Shown one piece after another: positions 1 to 12,471 of a stretch of 64,000 bases of DNA; the stretch's first letter is position 1, and each line of letters opens with the position of its first letter. The translations under genes and the position numbers were made by a program. The notes below the pieces were generated by a model. That model was given only the letters and a program-made list of their open reading frames with translations, had not been told where the DNA came from and ran no database searches. The stretch is from Aporrectodea caliginosa. Lineage: Eukaryota > Annelida > Clitellata > Crassiclitellata > Lumbricidae. Location: positions 124,001-188,000 of the forward strand of contig JACEVL010000056.1 in assembly GCA_020284085.1 (NCBI GenBank). Reading direction: 5' to 3'.

Positions 1-1
1 A

Positions 2-1346
2 AGTGTTATGGACACCAATTCGCGGTCTGTGCCGTCAACAGAAGTTGGTAGTCGAATCGGGATATTTTATCACACAGTTGGAGACTTGGCCGTGATGCAT
101 GTCCTGCTGAACGGCAAAGACTGTGGTCACTACGCAGTGGGAATTCCTTACAAGCGTAACAAAATTTATGCAATTGTTGACGTTTACGGTAAAACGAGAG
201 AAGTACGAATCGTCCAGATAAACTCTGGTAAGTTTTTAGTAGGCTTTATTTAGATTGAATCAGTAGATGAATCACTTTCTTGACTATTTATGTTTTAAAA
301 GGAAAATAATCTGACAGAGTTGCTCAAACTTGGGCTCAGAACTGCCTCCCTACAGATGTACTGAAGGCACTGTCATCAGTGTCATGTGACACAAAGTGTA
401 TCACTTAAGATCTCGGTTAAGGTTTAGATTTCAGTTTATGTGCACTTTTTGTGGTTTGGTCATGGCTGGGGATGTATATAAATTCATTATCGTCCTCAGC
501 GTCGTCACTTTCAAAGTGTCTTGTGAGAAATGACCATTTGTTGCAAGCACTGTCAAAATTTCTCTAAAGAAGGGTTTGCACAATTCTTTCTATGCTAGTG
601 GTACAAAATTCCTGTTGACCTCAAGTCTAAAGATTGTCCAATATTCGTTTCATCAAAGGTTTTGTCCAAAATTTCTGTTTTATTTATAGTATTGTTTGCA
701 ACACTCAAAGCCACAGAACTGTGCAGTTCATGAGCCACCAGGTGATGTGCAGTTAGGGACACAGCAGCCAATTAGTTAGATTGTTTGCCCTGGGGTTCAA
801 GCATCCCGTAAGACCGCTACTGTTTAGGGACCTTGAGCAAGTCTTTCACTCACGACTGCTCAGCACCAGTGATGTTCTGTCTATATGGTCGTATGTGCAT
901 TTTCAAACTCTGGAAGCAGGGCAATATCAAACAGTTGTATTCTACGTGTATTGTATAAATATCGAAGTGTTTGGAAGACAGTAAGAAGTAGGGAATTTTG
1001 TTATGTTTGTTGAAGCTTGAAAAAGAATCCAAGCACCCTTGTAGTGGTACGGCCGAGTTATGGCGCCATATAAATTGTCGTCATTGTTATTATTATTATT
1101 ATTTAAAGACACTCTTTTCAACAAGTCGACCAAGATTCCTTTGGTCCAAAGGTTGCTAAAGATTGTGGGTAAGTTTTTCAACCCCAGAAGTTGACCTTGT
1201 ATAAGTAATTTTTTTATTCTGTGGTTTCAGTTGCATCCTTGAAAATTTCTTGTCGGGAGGCGATTCTGAATCACGTAGACAGAGACAACATCGAACGTCT
1301 ACCACTTCCAGAAAAACTCAAGAATTTTCTTCATTTTGCTGTTTAG
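2..1346 (+). CDS. NEURL2: Neuralized-like protein with NHR domain and SOCS box, 3' part
   Basis: Two coding exons, 2..227 (open at the window edge) and 1231..1346, joined by GTAAGT and TTTCAG sites with the codon split after its first base. Exon one reads as the end of a neuralized homology repeat: LAVMHVLLNGKDCG, then GIPY and a closing VDVYGKTREVRIVQI strand. Exon two is a SOCS box: the BC-box segment SLKISCREAI, then LPLPEKLKNFL, with the stop at 1344-1346. NHR directly followed by a C-terminal SOCS box is the NEURL2/Ozz arrangement, a substrate adaptor for Elongin BC-Cullin ubiquitin ligases. The N-terminal half lies outside the window. Transcribed towards the minus-strand JmjC gene, so the two are convergent. 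The family call is strong; the exact paralogue is inferred. Confidence 0.85.
783..960 (+). repeat. tRNA-derived SINE, truncated copy
   Basis: Lies in the NEURL2-like intron. It begins at a B-box-like GGGTTCAAGC and continues into the family body TTTAGGGACCTTGAGCAAGTC. The same body recurs near 7.4 (inverted), 8.9, 24.3, 50.6 and 62.8 kb (inverted), which defines the family. Confidence 0.6.
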
Positions 1347-2683
1347 GAACAGATTTACCCTACTTAGTATCAATTGTTTTTAGAATTTTAGTTTAGTTTA
1401 ATAGAATTGTTTAATCTTCATTCCAGTGTACTGCCATTAAATCTTTCTGGTAATTAAATTAATAATAATTATATTCTCTGGTAATTAAATTACTGTGGTG
1501 ACTTACATGTTATACATCTGTATCAGCATATTTGCCTGTATGTGAGTACTGGTATATCTGCTTACATGTGTATATGTTTATCAGTATTTATATAGCACTG
1601 GGACTCTCTCAAAATTGCTGGTAATGTATTTTTAGTTAAGACCCAGGGCTGCAGAAGTTACTGGTTTTCATTGTGAATACATAGACTATTTTACAACTTT
1701 TTAGATTTGAATAAAGCCACTGTACAATCTCTTGGTGTAGCTGCAAAAGACGTGGCTTAAAGTTTGGCACCATAAAATAAACCTGAACTGAAGTTTACAA
1801 AATTTAAGGGAAGTTTACATAAATGATTTGTGAAAAACTTTTTAATCTTTATATATAAAATTAAGCTGACTTTGTGTGATGATGTTGAGAACAATGAATA
1901 GTTAATTTAATAATCTAATTTTAAAAACTTAGTAATGTCGCAATTTCTAAGAATAATCTCATCATGGTAGTAAAATAGTAGTTGGTCATTTTCATTGTTT
2001 CAATTGCCAGTACAGAATTTATTAATGAAATTGTTGCTAGAATAATTTTTATTATTATTATTATTATTACAAACATTTTTAACACACGTAAGGTCACACA
2101 GAAATGCGAATCTGAGGTGCAGTTAGTCAGTCGCCACTTTCAAATTGCTTATCCACTCTGTCTTACAGACTGATCTTCTGGATATTGGCCTGACTACGGC
2201 TTGGTTTTGGTGGGGCATCGATTGATGGCTTGTGCATTAGACACTGATCCAGTAGAAGTTACTAATTACAATTAGTAATTACAGTTACACTAATTACAAT
2301 TAATAATTACAATTACAAGTGATGAGCTGTTAGATATTCAAATTCTTGTTTTTATTTATTGTTCTAATGTCACAACATGTAACACGATTTGCTATAAAAG
2401 GAAGTTTCATGACTTGAGGTTAGAAACTCAAAAGCAATGTTAACGTCTCACAAAACATGCAAGTCACTCTCCCAAGTTTTTTATCATATGTTTACAGACT
2501 CCGGACTAGATCCATTAGGGCGTCACATACCGTGCCCAACTCGTCAACAAATTTGCACCTCTTGATTATCACGGCAGATCGCCTGTCCTTGTATGTGGAA
2601 TGTGTCCCATGTTAAATACAGGTTGAAAAAATTAGGAGACATTCAGAGTTGAGAAATTTATCATTCCTGTCGATGTTATCGGG
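1347..2683. other. 3' UTR and convergent intergenic spacer
   Basis: AT-rich sequence after the NEURL2-like stop. AATAAA at 1710-1715 is a plausible polyadenylation signal. I see no coding exon before the JmjC stop at 2684. Confidence 0.5.
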
Positions 2684-5600
2684 TTAGTCGTACTCAGAAC
2701 CGATAGTTATGCTCATTTCTCTGCTGGTGATAAGTGTTGAATGATACCACTTGTTTGTGTCGAGAACAACTGCAATATAACAAAACAAATCCTCACTTGC
2801 AGATATGTATGTTATCAATTTTTTCTCTTGAATTAAACATGCATCAGAAGCAGTGCGTAACCTATAACTGCTTACTGCACGAAGTTGGATTTTAAATGGT
2901 TCAAAATTGTTATCAAAACAATTCACAATATGTCACAAACCCTCAAAAACAAAAACTGGTTATTAATATTAATACGAAACTTTATAAATTTTAAAATTGC
3001 ACGTAAGGTCACACAGAAGAACCAATCTGTGGTTTAAAAAATTTATCACAAGTGGGTAGATTTGCAAAGAATTTTACTAAATATATATATAATTTGTTTA
3101 CTGGCAAGCAGGTTGTCACACCAAATCCTGGAACAGCACTAGAAACGAAACAAACGTAGAAATAGATTGTTTTGGGGTCAAGGACAGTTCAAAACCAGTT
3201 GATTCTGGACTTTGTTCTTTGCAAAATATGAAATGCAAAGTTGTGCAGCATTCCATGCTTTTCCTTTTCTTTCCTCCAGCATGGGTCCCAATGCAAAAGC
3301 TAGTAATTATGTTTAATATGGTCTCCTGTATGCCAGAATGAAATAATAAAATAATAATAATAATAAAATAATAATAATAAATAATAAAATAATAATAATA
3401 ATAATAAAATTAAAAAAGGAGAAAGATTGATCACATAAGACTGCAAGGAAATATCACAGGAATACAGAGTAGAAATAAGGAATAGATTTGAAATATTGGA
3501 GAGGGACGATGCAGAAACAGAGGAGGTTGAGAACAATTTATGGGAAAAGACGAAGAAAGTGATCTTAGAAACTGCGGAGAAATATATTCCGAAGAAAAGA
3601 AAACCAAAACAACTCCTTGACTATCGAAAGAAGCTATTAACATAGCCTTGTACAGAAGGGAAGCAAAAAGAAAAGATAAGAAAACTGAACAGCGCATTCC
3701 AAAAACAGGCGCACATGGACAAAGAAAAACATCTAAATGAATTATGCAAGGAAATGGAGGAGGAGGGAAGAAAAGGAAGAACTAAAACAATGTTTTCAAA
3801 AGTGAGGGAAATAACAAGAAAAAACACACCAAAAATGGGGTCGCTGAAAGCAGGTGATGGACACATAATTGCGGATGAAGAAGGAATGAAGAAAAGATGG
3901 AAGGAATACACAGAAGAGTTGTACAACGAAGATAAAAGAGTAAAGGTAGAAAAAACAGATGTAACAGAGTATGAAAATGAACCGGAAGTCATGGAAGCAG
4001 AGGTAGAATGGGCTATTAAACAATTGAAAGATAATAAGGCACCGGGTCAAGACGGGATACCAATAGAAATGGTAAAAGCTGGGGATGGAGTGATGACAAA
4101 GACAATAACAAAAATTTGTAATAACATATGGACAACTGGAAAATGGCCAGAAGACTGGAAAAGTTCAGTCTTTATCCCTTTATTTAAAAAAGGAGATGCG
4201 AAAGAGTGTGAAAATTACAGGACAATAGCAATGATATCACACATAAACAAAATATTACTCAAAATAATACATAAAAGAATGGAGAGTACAATAGAGAGAG
4301 AGCTTCCTGATAGTCAAGCAGGATTTAGGAAATTTCGTGGAACACGTGATCATATTGCCAATATGAGGTGGATAATGGAGAGACAAAGGGAGTATGGACA
4401 GAAAGTATACATATGCTTCATTGATTATAGCAAAGCGTTTGACTGCATTAATCATGAATTGATGTGGAAAACCTTGGGAGAAATGGGAATACCGAATCAC
4501 TTGATACAACTTCTTAGGGGTCTGTACGAAGATCAGATAGCGGTGATAAGGACTGAATATGGAGATACTGACAGATTCAGGATTAGGAAGGGAGTGCGGC
4601 AAGGATGCATTCTGTCTCCTTTCCTATTTAATATGTACGCTGAAAGGATAATGAGGCAGGCGGGAATGGATGAGGCTATGGAAGGAATAAAGATAGCGGG
4701 AAGAACAATGAACAATTTGAGATACGCTGATGATACAACACTATTGGCGGGTAAAAAAACCAATTTGGTAGAACTAATAAGAAGGCTCAAGAGTGAAAGT
4801 GAGAAAGCAGGACTCTACTTCAATATAAAGAAGACAAAGATCATGACAACAGAGGAGGAGGACAGTTTTGTAGTAGATGGAGAGGAAATAGAAACGGTAA
4901 CTAGCTTCACGTTTTTGGGATCAGTAATAGAAAAAGAGGGAAAGTGTCATATGGAAATAAATCGTAGAGTAGCGATAGGAAAAACTGCAATGAATGGTCT
5001 GGAAAAAATATGGAAGGACAAACATGTGAGTATAGACACGAAAAAAAGATTGGTGAAGGCTCTGATCATACCAACAGTAACATACGGCAGCGAGACATGG
5101 ACAATGACCAAGAAAATCCTAAAAAAGATTAACGCATGCGAAATGTGGATATGGAGGAAGATGCAGAGAATATCATGGAAAGAGAAAAGGACCAACGATT
5201 GGGTGCGCATGAGTATCGGAATTGAGAAAGAAGAGACACTACAACAAACAGTGCTAAGAGCAAAGTTGAGTTCTTTGGTCATGTCATGCGATCAGATGGA
5301 TTGGAAAAGGAAATGATGTTAGCATATGGAGAGGGAAGGAGAAAACAAGGACGACCAAGGAAAAAGTGGATGGACGAGATACATGAAACAACTGGAATGA
5401 ATTTGGCAGAACTGAGAGATGCGACGGCGGACAGAAGGAAATGGAGAGGCTTGATCATGAAGGTCGCTAGAGTTCAAAGAACTGACAGAACAAGGTATGC
5501 CAGCCGCTGCCACATTAAACATAACATTAAATAGTTCTGATTATGATATGACCTGCATGTTAATACTTCAAGCCAGTGACTCTTTCTTTTAAATTATGTT

Positions 5601-8600
5601 CTTTTAAATTAAGTATTGATGAATCAAGAAAACCTAAACGTGACCGAATGCTTACTGATTTCGCCAGGCTCAACAAGAACTTCAATCTGCGACTGGCACT
5701 CAAAGTAGCATTCTGGTGGTGGCTCCAGGGTCCAGAGTTTGCTACCAGTCACTTGTGCTTGCCATGAAGGATTGAGAACATTGTCCACCTGTGTTTACAA
5801 GCAAAATATGTTCTCAGTGCCTTTATTTTCAATAATGTTATATCTTAACCAAGGATACACTTTCAATTCACAACTGTTACACTAATTTTCCATGAGGTGC
5901 ATCTGGGCCACGTGTAGGACATATGGAGATCATATGTGAATACTGTCATATTATCACCATATAACATGGTCGTTTATGTAGATCCCAAACTTAGCTGAGC
6001 TGTAGAAAATGGCCTTATGGTAACAGAACCTCGTTATTATGTGGTTCTTGATTATGGTGAGAATTCATGTTATAACAAAGCGTGTTGTATGGAGGCTCTA
6101 GTTTATTATGCATGGACTCCTCCCACTTTAGTCCTTGAAGTCAAACTCAACTAAACTCTTGATGGATTGCATTGTGGAGCTCATCCTCCGCACAACAAGG
6201 ACCAGAAACTTTACAGACTGCATCAAATGTTCAACTCTGTACACAATATAGCTCCCTTGGTTGGGCTCTGTGCATGCAACAGCTGACCAGTGGTGACTCT
6301 TCCTGTTATCTGAGCTTTTTTTGCTTATCGATGAACTTGTACTTTGTAACTAACTTTGAAACCACTTAAGCTAGCAAACACAACACATATTTTGTGAGGT
6401 ACTTAAAGTATCTTGATACATACTTATGATTCTTACACAGCAGCATGGTGCATGTAAATTAAATGGTAACCAACTGGTTGAGCTCTCGAACTGTAACACA
6501 GAGTATATAGGATTGAGCCTCACTGTCTGCAAAATTGTTCAGCACCTTAGTCACTACTAAGCAGTGTTTATTACCGGTAGATGTCTATACACCAAAGTGC
6601 GATTATCAATTGGTTAATAAATAATATACTTGCTTACTTACTTATTGCACAGTGGCGGTTAATAAATACATAAATAATTAATAATTCATACATACTTTAC
6701 AGAATTGTTTAACAATCAGACTGCTTTAATGACAAAATGGATTTTCAAATTGTGAGTCTTGTACGTACATGCCTGTGGGCTCCGTAGCCTGGACTTCCCA
6801 TGAAGATCCAATCTGTTTTGCTTGACTCAGCAACGTCTGGCAAGAAATACGGTCTCGTGTAATACGTTCGCAAGGTGTTAGCCGCCGAAGAGTCACAGTT
6901 ACTCCTACAAAGAGATCACCCAAACTTATTGATCTCCAAAGAAAATAGTTAATTGCAATTAAACAGAAACTTTGGTGGAACTGGCTTCTGAGGCACAAAA
7001 GAAAATGTAAACATCCACAAATTTCTAGGTGTTGTAAAAAATGCTGCAGCAGAGATATTGACTCATTCTTCGATGCTATATCGGTTCAAATCTGCAAGAC
7101 TCGGGATGTTGGGTCGCTTTATACCTAGGTTGTACCAAAAGGAATCGGCTGATGGTGCATAAAATCATTCTAGAATGTCAGAATTGAGAAAGGGTAACAT
7201 GACACTTCTGACATTCTAGAATGTAAGAAGAATGTCAGAAGTGCACGCAATATTGATAATGCAATTAACACGTAATGTAACGCTTTCGCCACGGCTTGAG
7301 CTGAAGAATCAGCTTCTACAACAACATAATATGATATTATCATTATTCATTTATTAAGTGCCAAGTGCTATCTAATGACCATGCATTGATTGATGGTACT
7401 GAGCAACTGTGAGTAAAAGACTTGCTCAAGGTCCCTACAGTTAACGAAAACAACACTCTTGAGCAGTAACCGTTTCAGGGGAGAAGTATCAAACCCATAC
7501 TGCATTACACGGCGAGCACTCTAGCTACCGTAATCAGCTACAGTGTCCCACATGTATACATACACCAATAAATATACGCACTTGCATTGCAAGATAAACC
7601 GTCCATAGGAAACACATCTGTTAATGACTCCATTCATCGTGATAAGTAATTTCATGGGGCAGCATTTGCAGTGGACATCCAATTACGCGATGTCCAGAGA
7701 GTTTACGTGGAAGCACAATAAAAGGGTATTAGGGAAATAAATGAGGTGGCTCAATATAAATTGGGTATCAGTGATTGATTACCCATTCTGGAGGTTCTGA
7801 ATTAAGAGCACTTTATAAGTGAAGACTAACACATTGCGATAGCTGCTTGGTGTCCATTGAAGCTAACTTCAGCATGAAATTGCTTTCTGTCAAGCGTGAT
7901 AATTAACGATTCATCCAATCTGTAAGAGTATCGCTAAACGTGGGATTTCGAACTCTTAATGAAAGAGAGCGAAAATTGCCTTCAAGCAGGAAATTATCTT
8001 ATACATCAAAGTCGCCTGAATCTCTTATACAGATAATGCCTGCTGAAAGCTTTTTCAGAAATGCAAATGTTCCAATAATCAAAGGGTATGCACTGCAAGA
8101 ACTAAGCGTTCTCTGACAGTCGTGTAATTAGAAACTTCACAGGCATGAGCTGTTTGGTATTAAGGCAAAGGGCGGGAGATGGTTGAATGGTAACACGCTG
8201 GCACGAAGATCAGAAGGACGTGTGTTCGATACCCGCTAGCCCCATAAGGTTGACTCAGCCTTCCACTTCCTGGGGGTGAGTTAAACTGAGCAGTAGGACA
8301 GGTGGGTGCCATGCAGGCTGCCATTCAGTTAAAGTCAACTCCTGTTAAACTTGTTATCATCTGTTACTACTATATCATGTAATCTTACTGCATACTTGTC
8401 AGTTAGAATTAAAAAACTTTATTATCATCATTAATCATTATTATTATTTTTAAATTTTATGCCCCAAGGTACAGATGATCCCTCAGGGGCTTAAACATTA
8501 ATTAAGAATAGTAGAAAAACGTCTGGAACGGCACCCATTCATCATCATCATTATCATCATCATCATCATTATCATCATCATCATTATTATTATTATCATT

Positions 8601-11600
8601 ATCATCTTTATTATTATGCTCAATGGCACGTTTATCTGGTAAATATAGGCATAACAGGCCACAATTTACTGATTTACTGTCTCGTTAAAAGCCACAGTGT
8701 ATGAGCTTAAAAACCAGTTATCTCTGAACTTTCACACTGTATTAATTGCAAACGTAATCTCCGGATTTCTTCAATGCCAAAAACAGCCAAGCAGTGGCAG
8801 CCAGCTCATTCAGAAAGGCTCAGTCAAAACAATATCAGTGTAGCAGGTATGGTCAGGTTCAGTTCCAGGTCCAGTTGCAAAGGTCTACTGTTCCAGAATG
8901 TACTGTGGGGCACGGTAGCCGAATGGTTAGAGCGCTCAGCTTGTAACACAGAGAGTATGGGTTCGAATCTCCACCGAGGCAGTCACAAGAAGCAAGTTCT
9001 TCACGCAAAGTTACTCAACACCATCGATGTTCTGTCGATGTTGTGTGTGCACTTCAGAACTTTTGAAGAAGAGTAGTATCAAATACAGTTGTATTGTATT
9101 GTAAGTAGACAGTAAATATGGTAGTTATCTTCAGCTAGTCAAACACTAACTGCATGACATGGCAAAGAACTTTTGCTGTTGTCAGCCCATCCTTCTGCAA
9201 TACGTTGCCTAGCAACCTGCAAAGGAACTCCGTGATCTTTCTCTGCCTCTATTCCGTATGCACTGGAAAAACACTTTTTCTACCATGCTTTCTACTGCCA
9301 GATCAGAAGTCCAAGTCTTTAATGGAGGTGCTATATAAATCTATGATTACAGTTTGAGTGAATAGATGATACGTGCACATGTCCAAGAGCATTAAACCAC
9401 ATTAATGCCTGCTTATAGCAGACACTATTTTTATGGAACTGTACATACATCCTTTAAATACTATTTATGCAGGCATCACTTTTTTACTGCATTAGTCAAC
9501 TACAACCTTGTTTAAGTAAATAAGTAATCTTTAATAGCACGAGACATATGTCCATACTTTACAACAACTATAGTGAAAAGTAGCACACTATCAGCAGACA
9601 AAAAACAAAATAAAACCGATGCCATATTATAAACAGTTCTGAAGAACATAAACATTATTCAGGTCTAAAAATGGAAACAGGCTACATATAGATCACAGGC
9701 ATCAAAGAGCTGGCCCACAGGCCATTTCTGGTCCACTGTCAGTGTTTTTCTGGCCCACAAAGCCTTGCCTAAAGACTGCACAATATAACAATAAAACTTC
9801 AAATTTGTCACTTTTATGAGTTTGTTGTGATGTTTGTGACTGATAATGAAGATCTAAATTAAGATATTTTAAGCCTAACTTAACTGTTTGTATGCTAAAA
9901 ATGAACCATTTTAGTTCTGAAATTTTTTTCTGGGGATGGACTAACCGAGCCCCCTCCCAGATCCCTAACCCATATGCTCAGGCACCTTTAGTACCCTGGC
10001 CTGCCACCTGCTTGAAAATATTGCTACTGGCCCGCCATTAAAACAGGTTTGACACCCCTGGGTTAGATCTTGGAACAAGCATTAAGACTAGCATTAATGC
10101 TGTGGCTCGGCTGATCTATGCCAGGTTTGGGTATATCAATTTTGATGTGTGAGGAACTGCAATGGATTCCTATGTAAAAATGCATCAAGTTTACAAGATT
10201 GTAATTCTTATTTGTAATTGTCTTGCAGGATCTGTGCTCCATCTTATCTTAAGATGCATCACGGTCTTTTCCATCCCTCATCTCAGATTTCTTCACTCTG
10301 CAGTGAAAAGCAGACCTATTTATTTAATTATGGTCTTGTGGCGTTAGGTTGGCAGCAGCTCTGATGAGTTTTTTTTATTCAGTGTTTCCGTTAGAGTTTA
10401 AAACGAGGACGTATTTACACCCTGACCTAGAATTTTTGGGGACGTAGCTCATTTCTTTCGGCTATCACACAGAAAAATTTGGACGTTTTTTACGGACGTT
10501 AAAACGGCCATTTGGGCATATTAACGGAAACACTAAGCGTTTTTATTGATGCACTATATAAATTGTAATCATAATTTCATGATCATAAGATTTCTGCAGG
10601 GCTATTTAAAAACTAAGCGCAGGGCACCAGCTTATTCATGAATGCTGCGTCGTATCAAAATGGCTGTATCATGCGCATACAGTTACGACGCTAAGCTAAT
10701 GCTTACGCATGCTCAACAATATTAAACATAATGTTACAATTACACATATTCAACAATATTGAACAACGATACTAGGATTTGAAACAATTAATTAACTTGT
10801 CTTCAACCATCCTCGATCCGAGGGTTGGTCGCTCCATGGACAATTAATTAACACTCAACAGCATTTAGCATACTCTCATAGAAAACAGGGCTGATACCTT
10901 GAGGCTGGGCTGATGCACTTCTGAGCAGAAATCTTGAAAAGGAGCCTATACAAACTTACCGAATGAAAACAAATGGTGAATGAATGCATGAATCTACAAT
11001 TCGACGTACTCTCACTGAATAGCCCAGAAAACAGTGCTACATAAATTCAAGAAAAGTATGTACATACTGACCATCCGATATACCATGGTTCCGATCCGTC
11101 GGTCATCTGCGCTCGGGCATCACTCATCTGGAACACTTCGCTCAAATTATGAAAGCTTGTTTTGTACGGAAAGAACTGGCAGTTGCTTTCGCTCATCGTC
11201 AGCACCGGACTGTCTTCGGCATAGATGTCACGGAAGAACTCAAAGCTGAAAGCCTCGAGGGCTGTCCAGTTCCTCATGGCGTCTTTTATGACCACTGGGA
11301 TACCACTATACGCGTACTTCAACTCGAACAGCTCTGGTGAAATGTGCGATACCCGGTCGACTGTGGTTAAGTTTTGACATATGGAACAATCGACTGGGGG
11401 TCGAACCAGGTCAAGGAGCATCGGGGAATCGATCCCCATCAAACACCGTACCCTATCCATGTCTCTCGGGTCCACTCCAAACCAGTACGCCACCGCGCCC
11501 GCACGGCTGACGGGCCACTGTGCCAACCATCCAACAACTATTATGACTTTCACGGCCACTGCTAAGACGAGACCCCGTACGAACCATTTCCAGACCCTCC

Positions 11601-11763
11601 CCCTCCTCTTCCCTCTTTCCTGGTGTCTACTGGAAAGCAGGATTCGAACCGACTCCAACGATTCCAGCTGATCGGAGGAGATGCCGAGCGATAAAGCGTG
11701 GCGAAGGACCTTCTCGAATTTCGCCTCCACCTCGGCTCTTAGGTCTTTGCTTGCGGCCAACAT
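2684..11763 (-). CDS. Membrane-anchored JmjC (cupin-8) oxygenase
   Basis: Four minus-strand exons: 11763..11072, 6904..6769, 5788..5656 and 2769..2684. All junctions have GT/AG sites and keep frame, giving 348 aa. Residues ~1-58 are a charged cytosolic segment; ~62-82 (FVRGLVLAVAVKVIIVVGWLA) are a single membrane span preceded by RGKRRGR, which suggests type II topology. Three sequons (NLT ~131, NWT ~165, NLS ~206) fit a luminal C-terminus. The JmjC core follows: YYTRPYFLP and DWIFMGSPGYGAH, iron ligands H276-V-D278 across the exon 2/3 junction, SWQAQVTG, LWTLEPPPEC, and the distal ligand in WYHSTL (H330), ending SITIGSEYD. The intact H-x-D...H triad predicts an active Fe(II)/2-oxoglutarate oxygenase, probably a protein hydroxylase; the substrate is unknown. 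It resembles the cupin-8/FIH-type group, but I know no named orthologue with this anchor. Confidence 0.88.
3339..3415. repeat. AATAAT-rich microsatellite
   Basis: Interrupted AAT/AAATAAT repeat directly flanking the LINE's 5' truncation point. Confidence 0.75.
3418..5535 (+). mobile_element. RTE/BovB-like LINE, 5'-truncated, frameshifted
   Basis: Lies in the last intron of the JmjC gene, in the opposite orientation. The main frame 3715-5316 encodes a reverse transcriptase: KKRWKEYTEELY, then PGQDGIPIEM, ECENYRTIAMISH, FIDYSKAFDCINHELMWK, the RQGCILSP region and the catalytic YADD. Upstream, 3430-3645 gives the preceding linker but ends at a TAG near 3643. The endonuclease domain is absent, so the copy is 5'-truncated. 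Near 5270 a one-base shift moves the C-terminal part (GRPRKKWMDEI, up to about 5510) into another frame. The spacing of motifs matches RTE-type elements. An A+T-rich AATAAT repeat lies just before it. Non-functional as it stands. Confidence 0.9.
6455..6560 (+). repeat. tRNA-like SINE head, degenerate
   Basis: CAACTGGTTGAGCTCTCGAA followed by TGTAACACAGAGTATA resembles the tRNA-derived head of the 8.9-kb SINE (A-box region and the shared TGTAACACAGAG). Decayed; it lies in a JmjC intron. Confidence 0.45.
7385..7560 (-). repeat. tRNA-derived SINE, inverted copy
   Basis: Read on the minus strand it carries the family body (TAGGGACCTTGAGCAAGTC) after a degenerate tRNA head. Lies in JmjC intron 1. 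Confidence 0.6.
8165..8400 (+). repeat. Second type of tRNA-derived SINE
   Basis: An A-box-like segment (GATGGTTGAATGGTAACACG) and a B-box-like GTGTTCGATACCC are followed by a body unrelated to the other SINE family (GGGGGTGAGTTAAACTGAGC), then AT-rich sequence. The pol III box spacing supports a SINE rather than a functional tRNA. Confidence 0.5.
8520..8625 (+). repeat. (ATC/ATT)n microsatellite
   Basis: Interrupted runs of ATC, ATT and TTA triplets. Confidence 0.8.
8908..9110 (+). repeat. tRNA-derived SINE with the most complete head
   Basis: GGGGCACGGTAGCCGAATGG is an A-box region and GGGTTCGAATCTC a B box, followed by a family-type body including ATCGATGTTCTGTC and a TATTGTATTG tail. 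The best-preserved member in the window. In JmjC intron 1. Confidence 0.65.
9690..10066. mobile_element. Probable hAT-type non-autonomous element
   Basis: The right edge reads AACAGGTTTGACACCCCTG, a hAT-style terminus in reverse; the left edge CAGGCATCAAAGAGCTGGCC resembles its inverse only partly. GGCCCAC/GGCCCGCC motifs occur near both ends. I could not confirm an 8-bp target duplication, so the boundaries are approximate. Confidence 0.4.
10381..10534. mobile_element. 154-bp MITE with AGTGTTTCCGTTA termini
   Basis: Starts AGTGTTTCCGTTA and ends with its exact reverse complement TAACGGAAACACT, a 13-bp terminal inverted repeat. No matching target duplication was seen. It sits in the first intron of the JmjC gene. 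Confidence 0.65.
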
Positions 11764-11901
11764 CCTTACGATTGTGGCACCCTAGACTAAAATTCTGAGC
11801 GTGGTATTTAACCGTTTGCTCTTCTTCCAGGACTCCATCATCTCCCATCCATGGCGCATCGTGTTTACACTTTAATATACTCCATCGTACGCACAGACTG
11901 A

Positions 11902-11909
11902 TGACGTCA
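11902..11909. promoter_or_regulatory. Palindromic CRE upstream of the JmjC gene
   Basis: A perfect TGACGTCA about 140 bp upstream of the JmjC start codon, where a proximal promoter would lie. It is the consensus CREB/ATF site; function is inferred from position only. Confidence 0.4.
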
Positions 11910-12071
11910 TCAAAAGCGCGGTCGCAACGAAGATCCAATATTATGCAGGAGGTTACATCTATGGCAGGCATGGATGGACATATTATTTGCCCAATATATA
12001 CGTCGATGATGGCCGGATACTGCTTTGCTGCATCAATACGCTGGGGACCATCACCTGCCGCGCGGTCTCTA

Positions 12072-12190
12072 TTCAGTGGCGTAAATCACGGGGGACAGAG
12101 TGGTGCTGTCCCCAAGTTTTCACTGAGGCCTATCTGTCCCCAAAAATGCAAAAATCCCGCCACCGAAAAATCTGTCCCCAAAGTTATGTA
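12072..12190 (+). repeat. Decayed CAGTGGCGTAA-type element fragment
   Basis: Begins CAGTGGCGTAA like the MITE at 55575, then has four CTGTCCCC-type motifs. No right terminus was found. Confidence 0.3.
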
Positions 12191-12471
12191 ACCTACAGAT
12201 TTTCGTTTTGGGGTAGGCCTACGTACGTTTCATTGATACCGAACCAATATCGCGATACTATGAAAGACCGAAACCGGTGCCGAAGTCGATATTCAGCAAC
12301 AAAAGATAAACTAATTTTAAACTGAAAATTTTAAATCCAGAGACGAGATTGGAATTGATTTTTGACTAGAACAGCTGCATTCAAGGACAAAATAATGTAA
12401 TGAAGTATGTCGTGGGCTATTTGTAAAACTGCCCTCATTGTGAGCGTGATTTCTAAAATGGTAACGTCCTA

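Noticed and set aside
6726..6998. 90-codon minus-strand frame
   Set aside because: It overlaps a real JmjC exon but in the wrong frame; the exon 6904..6769 is read in another frame.
11627..11971. 114-codon minus-strand frame upstream of the JmjC start
   Set aside because: Covers the promoter and 5' end in a different frame; no homology.
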